This document shows positions 24,101 to 39,100 of a stretch of 64,000 bases of DNA, one piece after another. The DNA comes from Aradus depressus (taxonomy: Eukaryota; Arthropoda; Insecta; Hemiptera; Aradidae). The position numbers and the translations under genes were made by a program. The notes beneath the pieces were generated by a model that saw only the letters and a program-made list of their open reading frames with translations, had not been told where the DNA came from and searched no databases. Location of the stretch: NCBI GenBank assembly GCA_963662175.1, contig OY759225.1:3038001-3102000 (forward strand). The letters are read 5' to 3'. How positions within the stretch are numbered: the first letter of the stretch is position 1; every line of letters starts with the position of its first letter.

Positions 24101-27100
24101 TATTTTATCTTTGCATATGGTGTCTAATGAGCTCAGGATTGCGAGTTCGAAATTTTGCCTAGGCCTTTAGGTGTTTATACTGGGAAATGAGAAAAACCTT
24201 GAGCACGTCGTATTTCGAACCGAACTCCAAGTGCTGGTGACGAACTTGTTAGACATTAGGTACAGGTGAAATTCCATGACTGCTTTATATCGTTTTCGGA
24301 GTCATAAATTTTGCATGCTCTAAATTTTTATTCACCTAAGTTAGGGGTCTTTAAAGAGTAAATGGCATCATACAGGCTCGGCACCATCGCTTAACGTCTC
24401 ATTCGAAGTACGACAATTTTATTTTACCACCCAGATAAAATAAACATGAACACGCCGTCCTTTGGATGGGTCATTAAGCAATTCAATTGATGTTTTGATG
24501 TTATTATAATTTTGTGTGTTGAATTTCAGCTGGACAAGAGGAGGTGGTCCGTCGGCTGGTGGAAGCTGGAGCCTGTGTCAACGTACAGAGTCAGAATGGT
24601 TTCACTCCTCTGTACATGGCAGCTCAGGAGAACCACGATCCGGTCGTACGGTTCCTCCTCGCCAGCGGAGCCAACCAGAGTCTTGCCACTGAGGTAAATA
24701 TCACTTAACCGAATTTCGGATATCTGACACTCTAATTCAGTAGTGCACACTAATGCAGTAGTGGAATTATGTAATCGGCCAGATATTTTATGTAGATTTT
24801 TCACAGCAATAATGTTTTCCGCCCTCCCTGATTCAAACAATGAAAATTTAAAAATCCTGTCTGTTTATTTATGTATTTGTATGTGAACACGACAACTTCC
24901 TGAATGTATCGACACCAAAAAGACCATTAGTACATATTTGTAATAATTACAATAATAATATTACACATATCATGCACAAGGCTACAGAAATAAATAATAA
25001 ACTAAATTATATACCTAATTTTTTAACAATAAAAACATAATTAAAACAATAATATAAATTAAAGTCAAAAATATGTAAGTATAAATAAGAGAAAAAAAAT
25101 ACATAAAATATTGACGTGAAAACGTCTATCCGCTCGTTAGGCACAGTGATAGCCGGTCAAACTTTCTTGTGTTACAAAATACCTTCAGATTTCAATCGAT
25201 AATAACTACGAGACTGATAATACGATAACAACGGGTGAGGTCACAATGGATAGAGCATGTCTGTACGTGTTTGTTGTGCAGTGTTTGTTTTGCCTGTGAC
25301 GTTATCGGGCTAGTGTGGGCGCCGGCGGATGATTGTTGCGAATTAGCGTTGTGTAGAATTAGAAATTAGTGTACCGTGATAACGCGTTTAGATAATACGT
25401 TGATTCGGGTGTCATTGTAAAGAGCTTGAGGAGCACTACTAGAACTCAAAGTGAAACTATATAAATATTTGCCGAAATATATGTAAAAATCGGTATTACA
25501 TTGAAAATTGCAAAAAAATTAAAGATGTCGTCTCATATAAATGCAAATCAGAGGAAAGCTCGCATCAAAAGGAATTTAAAAAACCTAAAAAGTCTAATGC
25601 CGATCAAATGCAAGAGCTACGGCAGCATCGAAAAGAAAATGAAAAATTATTTTATCCCGACGTTTTCACGGAAAATCTACGGCGTGGACCTTGACTACGC
25701 CATAATGTTTTTGTTTTTTAAATCTTTTCAAAGCGATTCAAACTTCATGCAGATACGTTTCAAAGATTAATATACATTTAAATAGAAAAATAAATGCAAG
25801 TACTAAAAGTGATTAACAGAAAAAAATAAATAATAATATTATAGAGAAGGACAACTTTCTGGAACAGCTCTCCAGGACCACTGCATCAAAACAAATCTGG
25901 ATAGTTATATTTACAGTTCACTGCGTCCGAAAACATGAAATAACCGTGAAAACTCAACACAAATTTTTCACCGATTGAATAACTTCCCTCATACTTATGA
26001 CGTATAGCTGGGAAAGTAAAATGGCGGCTGAAAATTGTTTTATATTTTGTTGCCATTTGAGGCCAACGAAAAAAATAGGCTTTTCTGGTTCATCGTGTTA
26101 AGCATCATTTTATTATATGTGTTTTAGGATGGTTTCACTCCGTTGGCTGTGGCAATGCAACAGGGCCATGACAAAGTTGTTGCAGTTCTGTTAGAGAATG
26201 ACGTACGAGGGAAAGTTCGACTTCCAGCATTGCATATTGCTGCCAAAAAAGATGACTGCAAAGCTGCAGCGCTCCTTCTTCAAGTATGTAGTCAATATTT
26301 TGAAATGTTCAACTTCCAGTTTTATTTTTTATTTTTTTTCAAACGATATATTTATTTTCCAGAATGAACACAATCCTGATGTAACTTCGAAGAGTGGCTT
26401 CACGCCTCTTCATATCGCCGCTCATTACGGTAATGAGGGCATTGCCAACCTTCTACTTAATAAGGGCGCTGACGTCAACTATCCCGCCAAAGTGAGTTCC
26501 TTTTTTTACACAACCTACCAATTATGAATATTAATAATTAATGTATTTTTTTTTTTACTTTCTTATATCTATAATATATAATAAGAAAGTATAGTAATTG
26601 TGCGAAAATCCGAGATCAACATTTCAACAGGTTTTCACGTTCCATGATCCCTTGAATATGTTTTGACCATTTTCGCGAGGTCTGTTCGTGTTTGTATGCA
26701 ATTGGGAAACTGTGAGCGCTCTACCTCGAAAAAAAGAAATTGTAGCCATAAACTTGACTTCATAGGCGTTGGGGATATGAAGGGCAAACTCAACATCGGG
26801 ACAATTTTTTTTTTTTTTTTTCTCCATCCGAATCTAGACCCTTCATAGAATCTACAGGTATATTTTTCATAAGGCGAACTCAACATCGGGACAAAATTTT
26901 TTTTTTCTCCAACCGAATCTAGACCCTTCATAGAATCTACAGTTATATTTTTCATGTTGAGTTCGCCCTTCTTTCCCTTTCAAAATACGCACAGAATGAT
27001 ACCATGCTGCCTAGATACTGCGATAGGAGGCGGATACGAAAGGCCAACTCAACACCCCACTCCTCCACTGAGAAGCCCCCTGCCAAACTTAAATATATTA

Positions 27101-30100
27101 GAGATCTCCTACCGTACGTTCCATTACCTTGGTCAACATACTTCACAGATATTGAAAATTACCAGTCAGCTACTCGCACGCCCAACGAGGAAACAGAAGA
27201 TGACCAACTGGATTATGATGACTGAATATTGCTCATGAAAACAACTCTTTTTTAAAATTATTTTAAAATTTATTTTATGTATGCGCAATACAAACTTTAT
27301 TGCAATTGTATTGCAAATTATAAATAAAATGCTTTTTTTGTTAAAGTGAGGCTCAAACAAATTCCTGACCAATTACATAGATTTATTATTTAAAATATAA
27401 ATAATATTATTATAAAATAACAAACCAATATGCGACATCCCACAACGAAAATAATTAGAATACCTTTATTGTTGAGTTCGCCCTTTTGCAAAATTTTTCA
27501 AACGCATTTTTCTGAAAACCACCTTTTGTTGAGTTCGCCCTTCGTATCCGCAACGCCTCATATATGCTAACTTAGATCTGATTAGATTTTGGCAGAAATC
27601 GGTCGAAAATTGATGCCACTTTACTTCGGGGTCTAAGTACATTTTACAAGACACCACTTCTGTTTTTGATTTAATCAAAAATATTTTCAGGTTATAGTTG
27701 TAGGGAAAATTGAATTAAATATTTTATATATAATACGATTTTTTGCAGGTTTTTTAATTACTTGCAGAAAACTGTCCCGAAATGTAGTTTTGAACTACAA
27801 CGCATATTTTTAGACATTACCTTGATTTACCAGTAAACGGTTAGTCCTATAAAGAAATTGATTCTTAGCAAACATGTTCCTTATTAAATTTTCAGTCGCT
27901 AATAAGTTCACAAATGTGAGATAGGATCAAAATGACAAATGTCATAGCGCCTCATACAATCAAAAATATAGTAGCAATGAGGTAACCTTCTTATGGGGTT
28001 ATGGATATACTTATAAAGTTTCATGTCGATACATTCATTCATTTTACACTTTTGGTATCAGAGGGTCGGATAAGAATTCTTCGTATAGATGGAGAAGCAG
28101 GGGCTTAGCCAGAATTTTGAGCAGGGGAGGGGCAAAGATAGGCTACGAGGGTGGGGGTATAGACTCCCAGGGGCACAGCCCGCAGTTTCCGTGGTTAGCG
28201 TTGCAGACTTTTTGTTATTAATTTGGGAGACTCGGACCTCTAGAAGCTCCCCCTGAGGTAACCACTGACTGTAATACTTAAGTTGACTTTACATGAGCAG
28301 AAAAAATGCAAAGCGCAGCAGCAGCAAATGCACGCTGTGGTTTTTGTGCTTTTAGAGTTAAATGAATCACAGCCAACACCGTGAATTTGCTGCTGCTGCG
28401 CTTTGCATTTTTACAGCGCATGTAAAATCAGTTTTAAGAGTATAAAGTATAACATAAATGACGATTTTGAGATAGGAAATGAAATGATCGAATTCATATA
28501 TATTTAAATAAATGTAATATGACTTGTTTTGTACGTGTAAATTTATGTAACAGCTGATTGCTGATTTAGGAATCAGACGAACGGGAAATTTGAAGATCCT
28601 ATTGGTAACTTGCAAGCAATCCATTTTTAATAAAAACAATTTTTTTAGTTTATTTAATATTTATCTTGGTTTTTTGCTCTGACCAGAAGGGGGGCAAGCG
28701 CCTTCTCCCCCCTGGCTACGCCCCTGTGGAGAAGTAAACATTTTAAAATATGATAAGAAAAGGATATAACGGCGAAAAAAATATGTATATTAACGTTTGT
28801 TTAAAAAGAAAAAATCAACATTATGGATCAGCCTGAATTTCAAATAATTTCTGAAAATGTTCCTTATGTCAGATAGATCCTCGTCATCGTGAAGCGACCA
28901 TTAGAAATAGACCATTCAAAATGGGATGAAAGATAGCCTTCTTCTTATACTTTTCAATTCATTTCAAGTATGAAAGATGATGTCTAGACAGAGAATCTAT
29001 CAATCATATTCCATTTCAAGGTTTACAAGAATGAATTTATCTTATATTAGCTGATATAAAGTATCTTTCGTGCCATTTTGATACTTCGATGGCAGAAGAC
29101 TCGAAATGGCATGAAAACACAAAATACCATCCTCAGCTAACAACCGTGACAATATCACTGGGGTTATTGGTTATTTAAACATCCATGGCCCCATGGAGGG
29201 GGGTCTATCTATGAAATCAAACTCTTTCAGGATTCGAACTCGCAACAGTAGAGGAGCCATGCGACTAAAGCCCTACGCTCTAGTCCTTACCACTAGTGGA
29301 GGATTTCGGGTTATTTTTGTGGTAGCTCAGCCGTTTCTCGATCAGACCACAAGACCTCTCACTGGTTTAGCCCAAATATTTTGTCCCATTGCTCACTTTT
29401 CCCTGAAGCGAGGATGACAGAAGTCTACCACCTTGCGCCTCTACCAGGTACCAGATCTCCTCATCGCTACTCTCCTGGCCAGGGGACCTGCCCCCGTCCC
29501 CCCTCCCCGCAACGTTGCGAAGATGGCCCACCAATAAGATGGGACTATTATTTTTTCATTACAGCATAACATTACTCCACTCCATGTGGCGGCTAAATGG
29601 GGAAAGGCGAACATGGTGTCGGTTCTTCTGAGCCGGGGGGCCAACATCGAGGCCAAGACCAGAGATGGACTTACACCCCTCCACTGTGCAGCTCGTTCTG
29701 GACATGAGCAAGTGGTCGACATGTTGTTGGAACGAGGCGCACCCATCAGTGCCAAGACAAAGGTGAGGATAATATTGTGAAAAAAAAAAATATATATATA
29801 TATATAATATATTTATTATAACTCTTGCCCGGGCTTCAACTATGATGTCATATCGCCTACTACCAAAGCGTTTTTTCGTCGCTCTGGTGGACATGAGCCC
29901 GACTCTACTGCTGGAGTTCTAAATTTTGCTTACCTAGGTTTATTCACCTAGGATAGGGGGGGTCTTTGGTTGAGGTTCAGACCGGGGTTTAGGTATATAC
30001 CTTTTTTTGTTCCTCTTGACTTAAAATTGTTCACAGCACATCCCAGTCACCCTTTATACAATTGAAGGGCCGCCGGTAGCTCAATAGTTTGCTTGCTAGC

Positions 30101-33100
30101 TTACTGAGGCCCTTAAGTTTTTCTACTTCTAGATAAAAAACCTTGAGTCTTTTGGATAAACCTGAAGGTGTATAAACCTAGGTATGCTTCATTTTGGACT
30201 CCTACAGTAAAGTCAGTCTCATATCGACCAGAGCGACGAAAGAACGCTCTGGTAGTAGGCGATATGACGATATGAAGCTTAGCCCATTTGTTAATCAATC
30301 CTAGACAACTTATATCTTTGAAAATGAAATTTAAAAAATTGAATCAACTTAAAGTCCTTGGATTTTCAAATTTAACAAATACGTTATGTACCTAAAAGCC
30401 GAAGCGTTTAAAACATTGGGATCAGTTACTCGATCTGCTTCTCATTTTGATATTGCAGGTACTCTTATGGTGGTCTTCAGTGAGCATTAATGCCGGTGAT
30501 TCACCGACGACATTTGTTTCTGTTTCACCATTAATATTGAACAATGCCAGCTAAGAGTTGTCCCCATTTCAGAACGGGCTCGCTGCTCTGCATATGTCTT
30601 CCCAAGGGGACCATGTGGACGCCGCTAGGATCCTCCTCTACCACCGAGCCCCCGTGGATGATGTCACAGTGGACTATCTGACTGCCCTCCATGTGGCCGC
30701 CCACTGTGGTCATGTGGGGGTGGCTCGCCTCCTTCTCGACAGGAAGGCTGATCCCAACGCTAGAGCTCTCAATGGCTTCACACCTCTTCACATTGCCTGC
30801 AAGAAGAACAGAATCAAGGTGGTTGAACTTCTTCTCAAGCATGGTGCTTCCATTGAAGCCACCACAGAGGTAAGCCCATATTTATTTTCGCCAATGTACA
30901 GAGTGGTACTATGCGAGAACTGAGAGTTCATCCAATACTGCACGACAAGCTTGCAGATCCATATTGCATTTCGTTAGATGCAAAGTAATCACAGGCAAGA
31001 TTTCAGTTTACCATTTTTTTTTTAAGGAAAATGAACCATCATAATATTGTTTAAAATAAAACAAAAATTACCCATGATAATGGTGTTTAAAGTAAAAAAA
31101 TTACCCATGATAATGCATTAAGTAAAAAAATAATATGAAGTAAAAACATAATAAACGAATAGAAATGCATTCTACTCGATACGATGCATTTCTAACAGAA
31201 CGGTCTCAAGTGTAATACTAGCTCCTAGCGAATTGTTTAAAATCTGTCACTTGCAGCTACTCTTATTGCACTTAATTGTGCATTTATTGAATTCATTTAA
31301 TTTTTAGTAATTAATCTAAAAAAATAAAAAGCTCGATAAGGAAAAAAAAATAAAAATTAGGTATATTTTTGATCTAGACTGCTGAAGTGGGAGACGTTAC
31401 TTTAAGTGTGTACGTTTGACAGATAATGAGCGTTTTTTTGTTAAATTAAGTACCAAAATGTTCTCGAGGCACCATTTGGGGGCCGTTCATAAATTACATA
31501 ACCCAATTTTTGAACATGATTGCCTCCTGTCAAAAAGGATCACACTCTGAGCAATTTCTGACAATGGTAATATATTTATAATTTTTTAAACCCCAACGCA
31601 AAAGAAGGGATGATATAAGTTTAAATCCTTTATCTATGTGTGTGTGTGTATCTGTCTGTGACATCAGAGCTCCAAGACGGCTGAACTGATTTCAAAGCGG
31701 TTTTTTTCGTTTCAAAATCTGGTATTTGTGAGATGGTTCATGGTTCTTAGCCATGTTTAGTGGAAATTGGGTATGCCGTCTCCAAGATATTCTGGTTTCA
31801 TCAGAGCCTGTGTAGGGATCTCGGCCTCTATTACAGCTAGAGACTAGGCGTTTGAGCTCAAATGTTTATAAAGCCAAGCCCCCCCCCCCCCCCCCCCCCC
31901 CAAAAAAAAAGCCCTTCCCACCAAGGTTTCAGTAAAAAAAAATTAATGAACAAAAAAAAATTTTAATTGCCTTTTATTCAAAACACCAAAACCGGTCTTT
32001 TTTAAAATTATGTATATAAATAAAATTAGGATTTTTGTAAGGGTTGTGTCGTCGTCGCCCCGCCCATAAATTTTATTGTGTCGGGGTATTTTAAATTTAA
32101 CTTTTTTATTTTTTATTTTTTATTTTATTTTTGTTAAATTGACTAAATTTCAAGTCAAATGATGAAAACTTATATCTTTATTTGGTTTTGTAACGTTCTC
32201 CAAGACCCCCCCTCCTCTGAAATTGATGTCAATATGTTCTGTGTTGCAGTCCGGGCTGACTCCTCTTCATGTAGCCTCTTTCATGGGCTGTATGAACATC
32301 GTCATCTACCTGGTTCAGAACGAGGCACATCCAGACGTGAAGACAGTCCGGGGAGAGACACCCCTTCATCTGGCGGCCAGAGCCAATCAGACGGACATCA
32401 TCAGGATCCTGCTCAGGAATGGGGCTCAGGTCGACGCCAGAGCTAGGGTCAGTCGCCTGCTTTAGTGCAAATATTTCCCAACCAACCCCTCATCCACAAA
32501 AGACTGAAAAATACAACTTACTAAAATCAACTTTCGCACAACACATAAGCGAAAACAAACATACAGGCATACAATATCTACATTTTTATTACAAAGGAAC
32601 ATTACTCAACTCACTGGAACAACTAGAAATAAACAGAGCGCTAAAAAAAGGAAATTGTATGAACGATCAGACCAATCTCAAATATTCACCCTTTTTATCG
32701 TCAATAATATAATCCTCCAGTCTCTGTGTATACGTACTTACTTTCTCAAAAAAACTGTGTATTTTTATTCGTATATGTATTTATTATTGTCATCTTTGAT
32801 TTATTTCATATGTGCATGTATACATTTGTATTTTAACCAGCACATAGGTTAGGTTAGGTTAGGTTTTGTGACACATGCCCGGGCTTTAACTACGAGGTCA
32901 TATCGCCTACTACCAGAGCGCTCCTTCGTCACTCTGGTGGACATGAGCCCGACTCTACTGTGGGAGTCATAAATTTTGCCTACCCTAAATTTTTATTCAC
33001 CTAGGGTAGGGGTCTTTAACGAGTACCTGACATCGTACAGGCTCGGGATCATCGCTTAACGTCCCATCCGAAGGACGGCGTGCTTAAGTTTATTTTACCT

Positions 33101-36100
33101 CCCATATAAAATAAACTAAGGGCCTCGGTCGGGTTACGAACCCACGTTCTTGAGCTCAGAAGTCAAGCACGCATACCACTGAGCTACCGGCGCCCTCACC
33201 AGCATATACTATATTTAAAAAATAAATTAAAAAATCTTCTATTTTTATGATTTCAATTTTGAGACGAAATTTTATTTTTATTGCGTTCCATATTTTTAAG
33301 ACTAAACTGTACAGGAGGCACAGGGAAAAAACCCCTGGGGGCTGAAAAAAGGGACAGTTTGGATTGTAAACTCATTTGTTGTTTTGTTCATTGGTTTTTG
33401 GTTTATTGGTTGGTGGGATTAACTTGTGATTGTGATGTCATTAGTTTGGAAATTTTATGAGAAGATTGATCTGAAGTCAAACTTCGTGACGTGTAATTTA
33501 TGTGGGAAACGATACAAAACGAGTGGTAACACTACGAACTTGCGGAACCTTGCTTGGTTGTGATGTCAGTTATTATTACACCTGTATAGTTGCTTTGGTG
33601 AATTTACCGCCTAGGTTAAACCGTACGGTTATAACTAACCGGTTATTCAGATAACTCGGCCAGTTATTTTCAAAGTTTCAGGCTGTAAAAGTGTAGAATT
33701 ACATTATATACTTAAAGAAAAGAGAGTAAAATTATGCCCACAATAACATAAAAACACACAATAATTTACTATAGATTCAACATTAATAAAACAAATTATA
33801 CAATTAAAATATTTTGTAATTAACTCAACAGAAATAATAGTACAAAATACAAATACAATATTAAGAAATGAGTTAATAAATAATGAAGAGATTTTATTAA
33901 AATGTCATTATTTGACTTCGTAAACTAAAATACCAATTAAAATGTTTCCATTAATTAATACAAACAATCATATTTATTATTGAGCGGAGCTCATTCTGGA
34001 GTGAAACGGAAGAATGAGCGTAACTGAATCTTTAGACGACTCGTGTGTTTCGTTTGTGCCCCTCCTGCATTAAAACTGTTTATCTGATCCTGATCAATTT
34101 TTGCATATTGATGGATGTCAGTCACGTGAAGGTTGTTAAAAAATAATTTCGAAAATCGGACGTACCACGGAGGAATAATCACCGAAAGTATGTTCATCCA
34201 TAGACTTCAATGCGAAACGTTCAAATTCTTCTCAATCGACAATCGATAATAACTAAAATCGAAGTACCATCGAGGAATAATCACTGAAAAAAACAATGAA
34301 ACTGAGACCATTGTTGGAAGACATTGTTGCGGTGCTGCGCGTGAATTATAAAGTTCGGCTCGGTGGCTAATGAATTTAAAGTTCAAGGTATAGGCAATTT
34401 GAGTCACGGCTCCGCTCAATATTTGCAATTAGCAGAATGCATTGCATACCTAGTTATGATTATATTTGTCAGTTTATTTGTTTGTTTTTATATTTTGGTA
34501 TGAGGATGTAGGAGGCGCTGGGTAAGATACCTACATTGTTTTTACACATATCGATAGATTTATTTCAAAGTAGTTAATCAATTTGCGCAGATAAATACAT
34601 TGTCGGTGATTCACTAAAGACTATTATTTTATTTTCTGTTTGCAGGAAGAACAAACTCCTTTGCATATTGCCTCTCGACTGGGGAATGTGGACATTGTGA
34701 TGTTGCTCCTTCAGCATGGAGCCAGTGTGGACTCTACCACTAAAGATCTGTACACTGCTCTCCACATCGCGGCCAAAGAGGGACAAGACGAGGTAATAAC
34801 ACTCATTATCCGGAGGATCCTCGATCATATTGATATTAGTTATCTTCTGAGGAGGTTCTGGACACCAAAACATGAACTATTAATATGATTATGAATTGCT
34901 AATGATATAATCTTTAAGCTAAAAATATTGATATATTTTGATTATTATATTGATGGGTATCTCTCCAATATTAAATTGTTTTTGTCATGTACCGGAATGT
35001 ATAACAGAGAGGAGTTTCTATCAAGAATTGAGGAATGTTTACCTTCCTTCTCTCTGTTATTTGGAAATGTTTTTCATTTAGGGAACCTCGCTAATATTTC
35101 ATTTAAACTTTGATAATGATTCCTAGATTTTTATTTCTAACTCTAATTGTTGATATAGTTTTTTTTTTAATTATTAATATTACTTTATTTGTACCCGGAG
35201 AAAAGATTTGAATCAATTGGTTACTCTTTTTTCTTATTAATTCTCATTTATTTTTACTGTACAATACAATTGTTGAAAACATAAGAGACATTACACGATG
35301 CATGATAAAGGTTTTTTAAAAATAATATAATATATTCTTACAGGATCACTTCTCCCATTTATTTATTTCTTACAAACGTTTCAGGAAGCACTCTTACCAT
35401 AAATGACGGGGTTAGTATGCGATAACTCATTTGTAAAGAATATACCTAATTTGCTCTTCCATAAATCTTCGAACACGAAATAAATAATAAAAATGATGAA
35501 GAAACCTTTTATATTAACTGTTGTGTATTAGTAATATATCAGGGAATTTCATTCGAAACTTTGTTTTGTAATTTGATTCTTCGTAAAAGATTAAAAATAA
35601 TAATTAATTGAAGCAAAATAAAATGGAGAATATTGTGATTTAAATTACTTGTGTTATTTTGGACTGTTGTATTTTGTGAAATACACATTTATTTTACCAG
35701 GAAAATAGAAAATTTATTAATGGCTAACATGTGATAATGTAGTGAAACTAACACCATCCCAAACATGGGTCTAGAGAAGTGTTAATAAAGATAATAATAC
35801 ACAAAAGAATATACTACCATAGAATGGTAGGACGGATGTATGAGGGTCGGATATATGATAAATGTCATCATTTTGGCCCTAAATTTTTAGTGTAAGTCCT
35901 GACGTTTCTGGAACAAGTTATATTTCATTTTTTCTATTGAAAATAAATAGAATAAATTAAGTAAAAACTGTCTGCTGCAAGAGAGTATTTTTTAAAGCTA
36001 GAATATGCTTTCTGCCCAAGTTGAGAGTGGACGAGGACATTAAACCTAACTTTTAAGAAATACCAACTAAAAAATCGTATAGTTAGTTATTGTGACTCAT

Positions 36101-39100
36101 GTCCGGGTTTTAACTACCGAGGTCACATCGCCTACTACCATACTGCTCTTTCGTCACTTTGGTGGACATGAGCCCGACTATACTGTGAGTGTCCTAAATT
36201 TTGTTTACCTAGGTTTATTCACCTAGGGATAGGGGTCTTTAACGAGTATCTGACAGCGTAGAGGCTTGAGACCTTCGCTTAGCGCCCAATCCGAAGGACA
36301 GAATGCTCAATTTGTTTTTCAAGTCCTAAATAAAATACCTAAGGGCTTCGGCCTGTGTTTGAATCCGCGATCTTGAGTTCAGTAGGCAAGCACGTTACCT
36401 CGAGCTTGTTGAGGTGGTTATCCAATATGGTCGATGGAGTTTGGTGAAGTGGTTAGCATGCTCAGATATGTCCTAAGGAAATACAAGAAAAAAAACAAAA
36501 AACTGTGATGTACAAGGCTATCTTGCATGTAAATCTGCCTTAAAGTAATGTTCGGACCTAAATGGCTTGAATTATCAAAACACGGAGCCGACGGTAAAGT
36601 GAACTACAATTTTGACTAGATAGGTAGTAGGTGGCTTCTAACAAATGTTGCAATCAGCCTGTGTTGTTTATTAATTCCATTGTCTGTATCTTCTGGAGAG
36701 GACACTTGTTTGCTATCACAAACGTTGTCATAAAATTTTTTTGACTAAAAAAAAAAGAATATTTCAAAAATCATTTCGGGTTATCTACCCTTAATTATTA
36801 CCCTATGTACCAGGTTTTGTACAAATCCATTCTTGAGTTAGGCGTGTGTCAAGGATTTAGGGGACAGATACAGACATGAAACAAATACCTAGTGTTTGTT
36901 TCGAACGGAAGCGCGAAGTTCTATAGAAAATTTTTGAAATCCAAGACCAAAAAAATGTCTGCTCTAAGCATCGATAGCAATGATTCCTTTCAAATTCTAT
37001 TTCCGGTTGAGAAGAGCTTCCTAACGATTTAAGGGATGGAACTCTCGCTGTGAACTTTATTCTAATGACATTTTATGAAACTAGACTGCGCTACCTAAAG
37101 GTATACTCTTTATAACTCCTTGGTAGGGCTCGTTTGAACGTTAAGATGGGGGTCCTCTATGTTGTATTATGGATGGCGTGAAACTTAAAATAAATATACA
37201 ATAAAAAAAAAAATCAATCGATAGTGTGAAATAGCAACATCATTAATGGATGAAACCAATATTTTTGAGATGGACAATAAAGTGACTGACCATCTTGGCC
37301 ACATGCTCTTGCAAGTTTTTAGGACAGGCTTTTAGTTTGAAGCCTTGAACTATACAACTATTAAAAATATCTGTATATATTATATAATACTCCTTGTTGT
37401 ACAGGTGGCTTCGGTACTGCTGGAGAACGGCGCATCTCTTGAAGCTACAACAAAGAAAGGTTTCACTCCTCTTCATCTGGCTGCCAAGTATGGCAACATG
37501 AGTGTTGCTAAGCTTCTTCTCCGAAGAGAGGCTCCTGTCGATGCTCAAGGAAAGGTAACGACTCCTAAAGATTATTTTTTTGTGTCGCGGTAGAGTTTTG
37601 TGGTTTGTGTCGCCACACACTTTTATCAAAATTTTGGATAGTAACTTTTTTTTTTGCAATAATAATTGACGGGGTTGGAATCAAAGTGGTCTAAGTGACA
37701 TTTTTAAAACTTTGAAGAAACTTTGCATTAAGTTCTTAACTGATTTAAAAATCTATAATTTATAGAAACGGAAATATTTTATCTTCTGCTTTTGTGGTGA
37801 AAGTTGCTGTTAACAAACCAAAAATTGAATAAAAATCTTAATTTCAAGGTCACTATTGATATGTTTAAGTTACTTGTTCATGTCACCAAAATGGTGTAAG
37901 TGATTTGCCACTAGATCTCAGCACTGGCTAGGATTTCACTTGTACAACTTTTTTCCTGAACACAACTATCATTTTTGTACCCGATTATGTACTTAACTAA
38001 ACATTTTTAAAAATGTCACTTGGAACATTTTGATTCTAACCCCGTCAATTCTTATTATTAGATCCATGGATTAGTGATCTCGCGAATTTAACGAAAAAAT
38101 TAAATATATTTCATGATTTAAAGGCGTCCATTTTTAATTAGAAGTTTCAGTGGATATAATCCATTTGTCGATATGATTCTACATAGACACAGATCTACAA
38201 CTTAGAAGAGAGAGCCCTTCTTTTAGTCTGATTTTAACATTACATTTGCCAACATTTTGCTCATACAAATCACAAAAAACCTGAGTAATATTAAAAATTT
38301 AGTTACAATCAGTTTGAAAACAATATGAAAGAAAACAATCTTTAAATGGAATTCACTGCAAATAACGCACTTTTTGCAACACTAAAGTGGCAACACTGGT
38401 GTTAGTTACTTTATTTTTTGTTTTGTAATTACAAACCATAATATTAGTATTATTCTCTGAACGGAAATGTTGGGTCCCGATGTTCAAAGGAACACCTGGG
38501 ATTGGGCTAAGGTCAGTGATTATCTTATTTGACATTTTATTTTGACAAAGTGTTTTTTTTTTAATGTTCCTTAGAATGGTGTGACTCCTCTTCACGTGGC
38601 CAGTCACTATGATCACCAGAACGTTGCTCTCTTGCTTCTGGAAAAAGGTGCTTCTCCACATGCCACTGCTAAAAATGGTCATACGCCCCTTCACATAGCT
38701 GCTAGAAAAAATCAGGTATTTATTTTGATAAAATCATATTAGATTTAGGGTCGATCCTCAACAAAGTATTCGACAAATGACATTTTCCGTAGAAATACTG
38801 TGAAACAATAAAAAATGAAGAAAAACTCATGTTTTTTCAAATATTGTATATTTGCAACTTGTAAGTTGAGGAAGGCGGACATATTGTGGAATTTGTAATA
38901 AATAAAGCAAACTTATTCTTTGAAATATTGTCTATTCCACTAAAGATATTTATAAAAATAAAACTACCGGTTTCGGTTTCACACCATCGTCAGGTCTAGT
39001 TATGAACAGATTCTAGTTCATAACTAGACCTGACGATGGTGTGAAGCCGAAACCGGTAGTTGTATTTTTATAAATATCTTTAGTGGAATAGACAATATTC

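Noticed and set aside
26954..27238. 94-codon open frame overlapping 27004-27225
   Set aside because: Starts in the tandem repeat and has no recognisable domain; the overlapping frame is equally weak and is listed only at low confidence.
32848..32870. Interstitial telomere array
   Set aside because: The TTAGG units are only two or three copies and always sit at the SINE tail; they are part of the SINE.
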